Positions 1 to 8,090 of a stretch of DNA of 43,759 nt are shown here, one piece after another. The notes under the pieces were generated by a model. That model made no database searches. It saw only the letters and a list, made by a program, of their open reading frames with translations, and was not told the origin of the DNA. Origin of the DNA: Gammaproteobacteria bacterium (GTDB lineage Bacteria; Pseudomonadota; Gammaproteobacteria; Pseudomonadales; Pseudomonadaceae). The first letter of the stretch is position 1. The number at the start of each line of letters is the position of its first letter. A program made the position numbers and the translations under genes. The stretch covers positions 1 to 43,759 of the forward strand of contig CAJCIO010000093.1 in assembly GCA_903970465.1 (NCBI GenBank). Direction: 5' to 3'.

Positions 1-289
1 TGCCGCCATCGCTGCCCAGGCTGGTGAAGCGGCTGATGTAACCGTTGATGTACCGCGTGGAGCCGTCGGCCAGTTCGATTTCGATGGCGGCCAGCTGGCC
101 GATCAAGGTCTTGAGCTCGATGCCGGCGTCCTGGCAGAGCAACTGGATTTCGTAGTGGTAAACCTGCGACAGACCCTCGGAGCCGCTGAAGCTTTCCAGA
201 AGCAGTTCCTGCTCACCTTCGACGAAGCGATGAAACTTGTAGAGGCGGCGATTTTGCGCGCTGAACAGCGCGGCGGCTTCCGTGAGCAT
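1..289 (-). CDS. vgrG: Type VI secretion tip protein VgrG, N-terminal part (runs off the left edge)
   Basis: Reading leftward from an ATG at 289, the frame stays open to base 1 and gives 96 residues. They match the start of the Rhs/VgrG family: a beta-rich opening, then 'FSGSEGLSQVYHYEIQLLC' around residues 34-52 and a 'YINGYISRF' segment near residue 85. This corresponds to the gp27-like base of the VgrG trimer. VgrG caps the Hcp tube of the type VI secretion system and carries effectors into target cells. The rest of the protein lies outside the window, so any C-terminal effector extension cannot be judged. The gene stands alone here, with about 360 bp of AT-rich upstream sequence and no other T6SS gene in view, which is typical of an orphan vgrG island. 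The family call is firm; the choice of start is likely. Confidence 0.85.
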   Translation of the reverse strand, partial: MLTEAAALFSAQNRRLYKFHRFVEGEQELLLESFSGSEGLSQVYHYEIQLLCQDAGIELKTLIGQLAAIEIELADGSTRYINGYISRFTSLGSDGG

Positions 290-652
290 AGTGACTTCCG
301 TGTATGGACTTGAACTAACTTGATTCTCCGGGCTGGCCGAGAGCGCTGCAAAAGATACCTGCGCCGGATGAAAAAACCAAGAAAAAATTCAACTAAAAAA
401 GAGCCTTTACAGTACGCGTAGTCTGAATCCCAAAGATTCGTAGGAGATATCCTACAGCGCTGAAAATCCTCGAAACCCGATTATAAACCGCACTCATATT
501 AAAATAACTATGCGCACAGACAGTGGACTTAATTCACCAGCGAACTCGTGAGTTCAGGAAGCAGCCAGTTAATACCCGGCTACTTCCAACTAGCCAAAAA
601 TCGATTTAACGTGCGTCTGCCACACATTTATTAATGATCAATCACTAAATCT
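290..652. other. Intergenic region upstream of vgrG
   Basis: About 360 bp with no convincing coding frame, and clearly more AT-rich than its surroundings (notably 360-420 and 480-650). It presumably holds the vgrG promoter, since the DUF3077 gene ends into its far side. The one notable element is a perfect GTAGGA/TCCTAC palindrome, listed separately. A small GAATC-N5-GATTC repeat (425-439) directly abuts it. Confidence 0.5.
440..455. promoter_or_regulatory. Palindrome GTAGGA-GATA-TCCTAC, possible response-regulator site
   Basis: A perfect 6-4-6 inverted repeat lies about 150 bp upstream of the vgrG start. Its core, TAGGAGATATCCTA, resembles the RcsB/BvgA-type boxes bound by LuxR-family response regulators. 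That similarity is from memory of the consensus, and the link to vgrG is inferred from position only. Confidence 0.35.
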
Positions 653-928
653 TCAAGCCGCTTCGGTGCCCGCATTCATCGCCTGCGCCACGTCATCCAT
701 CAACGCCTTGGCCATCTCGTTCAAATAAAGAGCAGACAACGCCGCATGGCCTGTAGGGTCACCAAACGCCGCTTCAGTCATCAATTTGTTCGCGCAGTCT
801 TGCAGAATGGAGGCGTGTTCCAGGGCGTCGACGGCGGGGATATCGGGGTTGACGGTAAACAACGAGTGGCCGTCGAGGCTGCGGCCCCAGAGAGTGGTGC
901 CAGCGGTGTTCAGATCGAAGTGAGTCAT
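653..928 (-). CDS. DUF3077 domain-containing protein
   Basis: A 91-residue protein of the DUF3077 family, which is abundant in Pseudomonas and has no established function. The family pattern is visible: a short N-terminus, then 'VNPDIPAVDALEHASILQDC' (about residues 26-45), and a C-terminal helix with 'ALYLNEMAKALMDDV'. The frame is open further upstream to 1084. The ATG at 928 is preferred because family similarity begins there and the upstream stretch forms RNA hairpins rather than protein-like sequence. The ribosome site is weak (CTGGA about 10 bases upstream). It is a single-gene unit that converges on nothing. The protein is predicted soluble and largely helical. Confidence 0.75.
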   Translation of the reverse strand: MTHFDLNTAGTTLWGRSLDGHSLFTVNPDIPAVDALEHASILQDCANKLMTEAAFGDPTGHAALSALYLNEMAKALMDDVAQAMNAGTEAA

Positions 929-1380
929 AGGTTGAAATCCAGGTAGATGATCAGGATCACCACCTTCTGCCGCCAAGCAGAATGGGTGGCAAATTGCGCA
1001 AGGTTGGCGGACCGGCACCTGAAACCCGGCACCTCCGAAGAGGTCCCTGCGCAATTCGCCATAGCACCCGCATTGCAGACGCAAAAAACGTCTGCAATGC
1101 GGGGATAAGCGCCTTGCTCAGGTTCCAGGGCCGCCAAGCCCACGTCGCTGATATGCAGCGAGGGCGAGAGGTTAACGTGCCGACAGCTCGATCACAAGCA
1201 ACGGAAACACTTCTCTTAATGGCCACGAGAAAGCCCAGCACACCCGTTCATACATCGCCCCTGGGCACCTGTCGCGGAACCGTTTCAGCGCCCCGAAGGT
1301 CAACCCTCCATACCATGCATCACTGTGCCACTACCATGAGCGCAGTGTGCACTGTTGATCGATGACCCAAGGATTCCCCC
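929..1380. other. Intergenic region with a structured leader on the minus strand
   Basis: These 450 bp separate the DUF3077 gene from the sugar transporter. The part nearest DUF3077 (965-1103) would be its 5' leader and holds three hairpins in succession. They are TTCTGC-N6-GCAGAA (965-982), a five-pair stem that closes on a UUCG tetraloop on the minus strand (1031-1044), and a 15-bp perfect stem at 1067-1103. A CCGGCACCT direct repeat lies between the first two. I see no gene in 1104-1380, which should hold the transporter promoter. Short frames here have no protein-like composition. Confidence 0.45.
1067..1103. repeat. Long perfect inverted repeat (15-bp arms, 7-base loop)
   Basis: The arms at 1067-1081 and 1089-1103 are perfectly complementary around an A-rich loop (CAAAAAA; T-rich on the minus strand). 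No U-tract follows on either strand, so it is a poor match to an intrinsic terminator. It may instead be the apical hairpin of a structured RNA or a dispersed repeat. Confidence 0.6.
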
Positions 1381-2775
1381 ATGACTTCAGCCTACTCCGA
1401 CTCGGGCACCAGCCTCAAACCCCAGACGTACATGGCCATGGTCGCCACCGTCGCGGCCATCGCCGGCGGCCTTTACGGCTACGACACAGGCATCATTTCC
1501 GGCGCCTTGCCGCAGATTGCAAACGAGTTTCAGCTCGGCTATCGCGCTCAGGAACTGGTCACCGCCGCTATCCTGCTTGGCGCCGTAATCGGTGCCATCA
1601 GTGCGACGCGGCTGTCGGCCAGCCGTGGTCGGCGCACCACCATCATGATCGTCGCCGCCATCTACTGCGTGGGCGTGGTGGCCGCGGCGCTGTCGCCGAA
1701 CGTCTGGTGTCTTGCCGTCGCACGGCTGGTGCTGGGCTTCGCCGTAGGTGGCTCGACGCAGATTGTTCCGACCTATATCGCCGAACTGGCACCTGCCGAT
1801 AAACGCGGGCGCCTGGTGACTTACTTCAACGTTTCGATCGGTGTGGGCATCCTGCTGGCGGCGATCGTCGGCGTGGCCGGGCAGAATCTGTTCGACTGGC
1901 GCTGGATGATCGGCGTCGCGCTGGTGCCTTCGCTGGTGCTGTTGCTGGGCATGAGCAAGCTGCCGGGCAGCCCGCGCTGGCTGGTCGAGAACGACCGCCC
2001 CAAGGACGCCGCCGAGGCACTGTCGCTGGTGCGCGAAACCCGCCGCGAAGTGAAAGAAGAGATCGCCGATATTCAGGAAGTGGTCGAGCAACGCGATCAA
2101 CTGCCGAATGTGGGCTGGGCCGCGATGAAGGAGTCCTGGGTGCGCCCGGCACTGGTCGCCGGCCTCGGCATCGCCGCCTTCACCCAGTTGAGCGGCATCG
2201 AGATGATGATCTACTACACCCCCACCTTTCTGAAGAATGCCGGTTTCGGCGCCTCGGCGGCGTTGTGGTCAGCGCTGGGCGTGGCCATCACTTACCTGGT
2301 GATGACCTTCGTGGGCAAGATGATCGTCGATCGCACCGGCCGACGCACGCTGAGCCTGGCGATGATTCCCGGCGCGGTGGTGAGTCTGCTGGTGCTGGGT
2401 GCAGTGCTGCACTTCAACCTGGCCGGCGACAGTCAAGCGTGGTGGATCGTCGGCTGCCTGATCGTGTTCATGATCTTCAACTCCGGCGGCATCCAGATCA
2501 TCGGCTGGCTGACCGGCGCGGAAATCTACCCGATCGCCATTCGCGACCAGGCCATCGGCTTGCACGCCGCCATGCTGTGGGGCTCCAACCTGCTGCTGAC
2601 CGGCACGGCGCTGACCATGACCCACTGGCTGGGCGTGGGCGGTGCCATGTGGGTGTACGCCGGTTTGAACGCAGCGGCGTGGGTGTTCATTTACTTCCTC
2701 GTGCCGGAAACGGGCGGGCGCAGCCTGGAAGACATTGAGCGCAGTTTGCGCGAGGGCAGTTTTTTGCCGAAGTAA
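1381..2775 (+). CDS. MFS transporter, sugar porter family
   Basis: A 464-residue inner-membrane transporter with 12 predicted helices, expected to carry a sugar or polyol with protons as XylE, GalP and AraE do. Sugar-porter signatures are all present: 'GYDTGIISGAL' in helix 1 (residues 33-43), an RGRR-like loop after helix 2, 'DKRGRLV' after helix 4, 'SPRWL' before the central loop, and 'PETGGRSLEDIE' near the C-terminus. The hydrophilic central loop (about 210-240) is typical. The start at 1381 has AGGA with good spacing. No catabolic genes adjoin it, so the substrate cannot be inferred. It converges on the hybrid kinase gene. Confidence 0.88.
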   Translation: MTSAYSDSGTSLKPQTYMAMVATVAAIAGGLYGYDTGIISGALPQIANEFQLGYRAQELVTAAILLGAVIGAISATRLSASRGRRTTIMIVAAIYCVGVVAAALSPNVWCLAVARLVLGFAVGGSTQIVPTYIAELAPADKRGRLVTYFNVSIGVGILLAAIVGVAGQNLFDWRWMIGVALVPSLVLLLGMSKLPGSPRWLVENDRPKDAAEALSLVRETRREVKEEIADIQEVVEQRDQLPNVGWAAMKESWVRPALVAGLGIAAFTQLSGIEMMIYYTPTFLKNAGFGASAALWSALGVAITYLVMTFVGKMIVDRTGRRTLSLAMIPGAVVSLLVLGAVLHFNLAGDSQAWWIVGCLIVFMIFNSGGIQIIGWLTGAEIYPIAIRDQAIGLHAAMLWGSNLLLTGTALTMTHWLGVGGAMWVYAGLNAAAWVFIYFLVPETGGRSLEDIERSLREGSFLPK

Positions 2776-2778
2776 CTG

Positions 2779-2802
2779 GATGGCGCCGTTCAGGGCGCCA
2801 TC
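2779..2802. terminator. Hairpin between converging genes
   Basis: A perfect 9-bp stem (GATGGCGCC/GGCGCCATC) with a 6-base loop starts 3 bases after the transporter stop codon and overlaps the last codons of the convergent kinase gene. There is no U-run, so intrinsic termination would be weak. Its placement at the convergence point still suggests a 3'-end role. Confidence 0.4.
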
Positions 2803-5711
2803 AATTCCTGCACCTTGGCCGTCAGCGTGTCGATCGCGAACGGTTTGGTCAGCACTTGCATCCCCGGCGCCAGATGGCCGTTGCCGATCACCGCGTTCTC
2901 GGCGTAACCGGTGATGAACAGGGTCTTGAGCCCCGGACGGACTTCACGCCCGGCATCGGCCATCTGCCGGCCGTTCATGCCGCCGGGCAGCCCCACGTCG
3001 GTGATCAGCAAGTCGATGTGCACATCCGATTGCAGCACCTTGAGCCCGGCCAGGCTGTCGGCCGCTTCGATCAGGGTGTAGCCGAGGTCGCCGAGCACCT
3101 CGGTAAGGAGCATGCGGACAGTGGGCTCGTCGTCGACGATCAGAATGGTTTCGCCGGTCTGCACCATGGTCGCCGGCGTGCCCAGTGAATCGCCCTCGTC
3201 CAGGGTGGCGGTGCCGTGATAACGCGGCAGGTAAATGCGTACGGTGCTGCCCTGCCCCACCTCGGAATAAATCCGCACCTGCCCGCCCGATTGCTTGGCG
3301 AACCCGTAGATCATCGACAGCCCGAGTCCGGTGCCCTCGCCGATGGGCTTGGTGGTGAAGAACGGATCGAAGGCCTTGGCGATGACATCGGCGGGCATGC
3401 CCATGCCGGTATCGCTGACCGACAGCGACAGGTATTGGCCTTCGGGCAGGTCGTGGGCGCGGGCGGCCTCGCGATCCATCCGGCGGTTGGCGGTTTCTAT
3501 GGTGATGCGGCCGCCGTCGGGCATGGCATCGCGGGCATTGAGGCACAGATTGAGCAATGCGTTCTCAAGCTGACTGGTGTCGACCAACGCCGGCCACAGC
3601 CCGGCGGCACCGACCGTTTCGACCAGGATGCTGGGGCCCACGGTGCGCTGGATCAGTTCGCTCATGCCGTCCATGAGCGCATTGACATCGGTCGGGCGTG
3701 GATCGAGCGTCTGGCGCCGGGAGAAGGCCAGCAGCCGATGGGTGAGTGCGGCGGCGCGTTTGGCGGCGCCCTGGGCGGTAACGATGTACTTGTCGACGTC
3801 CTTCCAGCGGCCCTGCTCGATCCGCATGCCCATCAGCTCCAAGGCGCCTGAAATACCCGCCAGGAGGTTGTTGAAGTCGTGCGCCAGGCCACCGGTCAAC
3901 TGGCCGACGGCTTCCATCTTCTGCGACTGGCGCAGTTTTTCTTCGGCCTGCATCAGCTCGGCCGTGCGCGCGTTGACGCGTTGCTCGAGGGTGTCGTTGA
4001 GGGTACGCAAGGCAGCCGTCGCGCGGTCACGTTCGGCTTCGACGGAGCGGCGCTCTTCGACATCGATGATCACCCCGGGGAAGCTCAGTGGCGTGCCGTC
4101 TTCGCCACGGTCGACGCGGCCGTTGGCTTCGATCCAGTAGTAGTTGCCGTCGGTGCGACGGACCCGATACTGGTGGGCGTAGGCGCCCCCCTTGGCGATG
4201 GCCTGATTGATTGAAGCGCTCAGCGCCTCGCGGTCCTCGGGGTGCACCGTGGCGGCCACTTGCTCCAGGCGGAGTCCTTGGTAGCCGAGCGCCGGATCCA
4301 GGCCGAAAGCGCGGGCGAAGGCTTCATCGACGGTGAAAAGATCGGTTGGCAGATCCCAGTGCCAGGTGCCGACGATGGCGCCTGCGGCGAGGGCGAGTTG
4401 TACACGCTCGACGTTGGCCCGGGCGACGGCCTCACTGACGAGCAGGCGTTCCTGAGCGTTTCGCCGCTCGGTGACATCGCTGAAGATGATCGCGATCTGG
4501 CGGTCGGCACGATCACCCACGCTCACCGCGCGCACGTCGAACCAGCGTTTGAAGGCCTCGGCGTAATTTTCGAAGGTGGCCGGCTCGCCGGTCTTGGCGA
4601 CGTGGCCGTAGGTGTCGAACCAGAACTGCTCCAGATCGGGAGCGAACTCGGTGACCCACTTGCCGCGCAGATTGACCCCCGCCTGGCGCTCGAACGCCGG
4701 GTTGGCCTCGACGAAGCGATAGTCGATGGGGCGGTCGTCGGCGTCGAACTTGACCTGAACGATGGCGAACGCCGACTCGATCGTTTCCAGAATCGTGCGA
4801 AAGCGCTCCTCGCTTTGACGCAGGGCGGTTTCCGCCGTGCGCATGCGGGTCAGGTCGAGCATGGCGCCGATCATGCGCACCACCTTTCCCTGTGCATCGC
4901 GGATGACCTGCCCGCGGTCGAGCACCTCGGCGTAGGTGCCGTTGCGGCGCTGGAACCGATACTCACCGGTCCAGCCCGCTTCCTGGCCTTCGAGCACAGC
5001 GTTGATCGAATTCTCGATACGCGCCCGATCATCAGGATGAATCCGCGCCATCCACCAGTCGCTGGTGGTATCGACGCTGGCCAGCGAGTAACCGTATGCC
5101 TGCTCCAGCGCTTCGTTCCAGAGCACCTGGTTGGCGTTCACGTCCCAGTCCCACACGGCATCGTTGGTGGCCTTTACGGCCAGGCGATAACGCTCCTGGG
5201 TTTCCTTGAGGGCGAGGCCCGCCAGGTGCTCGTCGGTACGGTCACGGAGGATTTTCACGAAGCCCAGATGGGCGTTGCCGTCGCCGTAGAGCGGCATCAT
5301 TTCGCCCGACGCCCAGAACAACTTGCCGTCCTGACGCAGGTGCCAGCGTTCATCGGTCGCCCGGCCGTCCTGCAGTGCGCGTTGCATCTCGTGCTGGACC
5401 TGGCCACTGGCGCGGTCCTGCGGGGTGAAGAACCGGTTGGCGTGCTGGCCGCATATGGCTTCGGCCGTCCAGCCCATGACGTTGGTGGCGCCGCTGTTCC
5501 ATTCGGTAATGATGCCGACCGGGTTGAGGACGACCATGGCGAAATCGACCGCACTCTCGAAGATCGCTCGCTGGCGCGCTTCACTGATCGCCAAGGCGGC
5601 CTGGCTGGCCTGCAGTTGCGTATCGAGCGCGGCATCCGCCAGGGCCTCGCGCAGTCGCATGACCTCGGCGATCAGTTGCTCGCGGGTCAGGTCTTTCAAA
5701 TCGCCTTCCAC
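2790..5711 (-). CDS. Soluble hybrid sensor histidine kinase with four PAS domains and a receiver domain
   Basis: A 973-residue hybrid kinase with no membrane segment, so it senses a cytoplasmic signal. Order of domains: N-terminal coiled coil (1-45), PAS1 (about 47-160), PAS2 (170-290), PAS3 (298-417), PAS4 (430-555), a coiled coil (556-598), HisKA with phospho-acceptor H611 in 'GGLAHDFNNLL', HATPase with N-box 'NLCLNARDAM' (721-730), G1 'DTGMGM' and G2 'GEGTGLGL', and a C-terminal receiver with D905, T934 and K956. The HDFNN box is typical of the family that phosphorylates its own receiver. Translation appears to start at a GTG (5711) with a weak ribosome site. No output-domain partner gene lies nearby, so its target is unknown. 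Confidence 0.88.
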   Translation of the reverse strand: MEGDLKDLTREQLIAEVMRLREALADAALDTQLQASQAALAISEARQRAIFESAVDFAMVVLNPVGIITEWNSGATNVMGWTAEAICGQHANRFFTPQDRASGQVQHEMQRALQDGRATDERWHLRQDGKLFWASGEMMPLYGDGNAHLGFVKILRDRTDEHLAGLALKETQERYRLAVKATNDAVWDWDVNANQVLWNEALEQAYGYSLASVDTTSDWWMARIHPDDRARIENSINAVLEGQEAGWTGEYRFQRRNGTYAEVLDRGQVIRDAQGKVVRMIGAMLDLTRMRTAETALRQSEERFRTILETIESAFAIVQVKFDADDRPIDYRFVEANPAFERQAGVNLRGKWVTEFAPDLEQFWFDTYGHVAKTGEPATFENYAEAFKRWFDVRAVSVGDRADRQIAIIFSDVTERRNAQERLLVSEAVARANVERVQLALAAGAIVGTWHWDLPTDLFTVDEAFARAFGLDPALGYQGLRLEQVAATVHPEDREALSASINQAIAKGGAYAHQYRVRRTDGNYYWIEANGRVDRGEDGTPLSFPGVIIDVEERRSVEAERDRATAALRTLNDTLEQRVNARTAELMQAEEKLRQSQKMEAVGQLTGGLAHDFNNLLAGISGALELMGMRIEQGRWKDVDKYIVTAQGAAKRAAALTHRLLAFSRRQTLDPRPTDVNALMDGMSELIQRTVGPSILVETVGAAGLWPALVDTSQLENALLNLCLNARDAMPDGGRITIETANRRMDREAARAHDLPEGQYLSLSVSDTGMGMPADVIAKAFDPFFTTKPIGEGTGLGLSMIYGFAKQSGGQVRIYSEVGQGSTVRIYLPRYHGTATLDEGDSLGTPATMVQTGETILIVDDEPTVRMLLTEVLGDLGYTLIEAADSLAGLKVLQSDVHIDLLITDVGLPGGMNGRQMADAGREVRPGLKTLFITGYAENAVIGNGHLAPGMQVLTKPFAIDTLTAKVQELMAP

Positions 5712-6107
5712 TCATGCACCACTGTTTCGTAGGGACTGGTTTGTTGCCGCCATATCTGCGCCGGACATTCAGTCGTGAGCAACCGGCGGCAATGTTGATG
5801 TCGGGATTCGGGTTGGATATCTGCAAGTGGAAGCATTGTCCCATAGGCAATGACCTCGGCGCCGCGTGCAAGTTTCACTCGGTGCCATCATGGCCAGCTT
5901 GTTCGAATGATTGCGGTGCAGCGTGGGCCGGGCAGATCAAGACACGAACAGGCCGGTACGTCCACGTGGCATTTGTCCTGATAGCAGTGGGCGCGGGTTA
6001 TAAGCGGGTTTGGCCGGGGTATTGAGCGGCGAATGCGCGGTAAAGGATATCCAAAACGATCCCCGAAGTGGGTACCCCAGGGTCGTCCGATATTCGCGGG
6101 AGAAGTG
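5712..6107. other. Intergenic region upstream of the hybrid kinase
   Basis: About 395 bp lie between the kinase start and the end of the next gene. The short frames present are rich in Cys/Trp/Arg and look like non-coding readthrough. I see no clear repeat, terminator or RNA gene here. Confidence 0.4.
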
Positions 6108-6572
6108 TCAGTTGCTCGGGCGCTGTTTGCTGGAGTCCAGCTCGGCTTTTTTGCCGGTGGTGATTTCGGTGATTTGCGCGGACTTGGCGATCGCCATGTC
6201 GAAGGTGTCCTGCATCCGGGCAATGGCTTCGGTCGCTGTGCCCTTCAAGCCGCCGTTGGCTGCCCAATCAAAATTCCACACACCCGAAAGATTATCGGCA
6301 CCGGCCACGTCATGGGTTTCAATCGCGGTGAACACATCGGGATGGCGCTGCATGTACTGAGCGGCCGCCGAAACATCAGCGGGCACACTGCCGCTGGTAT
6401 TGCTGGCGAGCTGCGACAACTCTTGCCCGTTGATTGCCGACTTGCCTTTTTGCCGCATGTAATCGGCAACGATCTTGCTGGACTTGGCGATGTTCAGCTT
6501 GTCGTCGAAGACCGACGTCGATGCATTTTGAACATTTGGCTGACCACCTGCGGGTGTGACGGTCGTAGACAT
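6108..6572 (-). CDS. Small protein resembling the C-terminal region of HrpK/NolX/PopF type III translocators
   Basis: A 154-residue protein, soluble and with no signal peptide. The N-terminal 25 residues are Ser/Thr/Asn/Gln-rich and disordered-looking, as in type III secreted proteins. The core 'ADVSAAAQYMQRHPDVF' followed by 'IETHDVAGADNLSGVWNF' and 'WAANGGL' resembles the conserved segment of HrpK and of NolX/HrpF/PopF translocators as I remember it. The full-length translocators are several times longer and have hydrophobic helices that are absent here. The start at 6572 is supported by GAGGGAG about 9 bases upstream; the frame extends further but loses protein-like composition. No type III secretion gene is in view. 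Family similarity is moderate; function is unproven. Confidence 0.6.
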   Translation of the reverse strand: MSTTVTPAGGQPNVQNASTSVFDDKLNIAKSSKIVADYMRQKGKSAINGQELSQLASNTSGSVPADVSAAAQYMQRHPDVFTAIETHDVAGADNLSGVWNFDWAANGGLKGTATEAIARMQDTFDMAIAKSAQITEITTGKKAELDSSKQRPSN

Positions 6573-6765
6573 CGGCGCTGCTCCCTCAATGAATTGACTG
6601 GCACCCCGTGAAAAGATGCCCCCGTCGCGGACGTTAGCATGCAGCTCATGGCGCCTGGAGGGCGGCTTCACAAGAATTCGCAACAGGGCCGAGAATTCAC
6701 AGGGTTTCACAGTGAGCGCCCGAGAGGGCAAACAATAATCGGGGGGATTTGATCGTTATTGCCGG

Positions 6766-6801
6766 GCATCACCGATCTCGTCTTCCCATGATCGGTGATG
6801 C
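6766..6801. repeat. 12-bp perfect inverted repeat
   Basis: GCATCACCGATC (6766-6777) is mirrored at 6790-6801 around a 12-base loop, 15 bases past the stop codon of the aminotransferase gene. The position suits a transcript end, but no U-tract follows on the minus strand. Read it as a terminator-like hairpin of uncertain efficiency. Confidence 0.45.
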
Positions 6802-6815
6802 ACAGCAAGGTTGCG

Positions 6816-8012
6816 TCAGCTTCCGAGCACCTTGAGGGCCGCTACCAGTGCCTCGATATCCGCCACGCGGGTATTCAACCCCGGCGTGACACGGATGCAA
6901 GGCCCACACGCAGACCCCTCACGGGCGACGGTGAAGATATCGAATTCGCTCAGCAGCCGTTGCGCCATCGCTGGCTGATCCTCGGCATCGCGAAAGCGCA
7001 ACGAAGTGAGGCCGCAATACAAACGGGGATCGTCCGGCGTCAGTACTTCGATGCCGGGTAGTGTGCGCGCTTCGCTCACCCACAGGTCGCGCAGGTAACT
7101 CAGGCGCGCGCCCTTTGCCGCCCAGCCGCCGACTGCCTGGTGCTCGGCAAACACCGCGGGCAAGGCCATCAACGCTGGTACGTTCGGCGTGCCGTAGGGG
7201 GACAGGCAACGGATGTCGTCAGCCGGGTAGCTGGGGTTGGCCATGTCCGGGTCGAAGTCCTTGAGGCGGTCGCGGCGAACGTGAATCACCCCCAGGCTCA
7301 GGGGCGCGCCGATCCATTTCTGCAAGTTGAAGCCGGCGAGTTCGATCCCCAGGTCTGCCAGATCCACTTCCAGTTGACCGAGGGAATGGGCGCCGTCGAG
7401 GATCACGTCGATGCCATGGGCCTTGGCCGCCTGAGCGATCGCCTTGACCGGCATCACCAGCCCGGTACGGTGGGTGACGTGGGTCAGGGCCATCAGCTTG
7501 AGCCGCGGGTGTGCCGCGAAAGCCTCGGTGTAGGTGCGCAGCAAGCCGTCATAGGTGGCGGGATGAACGTGCACCAACTCGACGACTTCCACACCGCGCG
7601 CCTTGCACAGCCAGCGGAAGGCGCCCTGCACTGAGCCGTAATCCAGGTCGGTGATCAGCACCTGATCACCGGGTTGCAGGCGGTTGTAGTTGCGGATCAA
7701 TGAATCGAGCGCTTCCGATGCACTGCGGGCGAAGGCCAGTTCTTCGGCCGGCAGACCCATCAGATCGGCCAGATGCTGGCGGATTTCCAGCCCTTGATGG
7801 CGATCGAATTGCTGGCGAACATGCACCGCGTTGCTGCGGTTGATCAGGCGAATCGCCTGCTCGTAGGCAGTGACCACGTCCTGGCTCATGCGCCCGAAAT
7901 AGCCGTTGTCGAGGTTGATCGGGCCGTCATCGCGTTCGTAGCGGGCAGCGATTTTGCTCCAGAAGGCTTCATCACGGGCCAGTTCGAATGGGCTCGGTGG
8001 TACGGAGGGCAT
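6816..8012 (-). CDS. Class V aminotransferase-fold PLP enzyme (isopenicillin-N-epimerase-like)
   Basis: A 398-residue cytosolic enzyme of the aminotransferase class V / isopenicillin N epimerase-like group. 'INLDNGYFG' (32-40) is the substrate-side N-terminal signature. 'ALTHVTHRTG' (175-184) and 'VILDGAHSLGQ' (203-213, D206) form the cofactor pocket, and 'FNLQKWIGAP' contains the probable Schiff-base lysine K232. Most relatives have a H-K pair at this site; here it is Q-K. The start at 8012 is chosen for a strong AAGGAG 7 bases upstream; the longer frame to 8078 has none. The substrate cannot be inferred: family members act as cysteine desulfurases, racemases or lyases. A P-loop gene lies 78 bp upstream on the same strand. 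Confidence 0.8.
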   Translation of the reverse strand: MPSVPPSPFELARDEAFWSKIAARYERDDGPINLDNGYFGRMSQDVVTAYEQAIRLINRSNAVHVRQQFDRHQGLEIRQHLADLMGLPAEELAFARSASEALDSLIRNYNRLQPGDQVLITDLDYGSVQGAFRWLCKARGVEVVELVHVHPATYDGLLRTYTEAFAAHPRLKLMALTHVTHRTGLVMPVKAIAQAAKAHGIDVILDGAHSLGQLEVDLADLGIELAGFNLQKWIGAPLSLGVIHVRRDRLKDFDPDMANPSYPADDIRCLSPYGTPNVPALMALPAVFAEHQAVGGWAAKGARLSYLRDLWVSEARTLPGIEVLTPDDPRLYCGLTSLRFRDAEDQPAMAQRLLSEFDIFTVAREGSACGPCIRVTPGLNTRVADIEALVAALKVLGS

Positions 8013-8090
8013 TGACGGCTCCTTGTCGGTGGGAAAGGCAGAGCATCGCTGTGGGGGTGGGTCCGGCGCAAGGGGCAAACGACGTCGTCG

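Noticed and set aside
1067..1103. Intrinsic terminator
   Set aside because: The stem is excellent, but no U-run follows on either strand and it lies upstream of DUF3077, not downstream of a gene.
4242..5732. Long plus-strand frame of 496 codons
   Set aside because: It is antisense to the PAS hybrid kinase. High GC at third positions keeps such frames open. It has no family motifs or ribosome site.
5714..6025. Plus-strand frame of 103 codons upstream of the kinase
   Set aside because: Cys/Trp-rich, with no ribosome site. Reads as non-coding.
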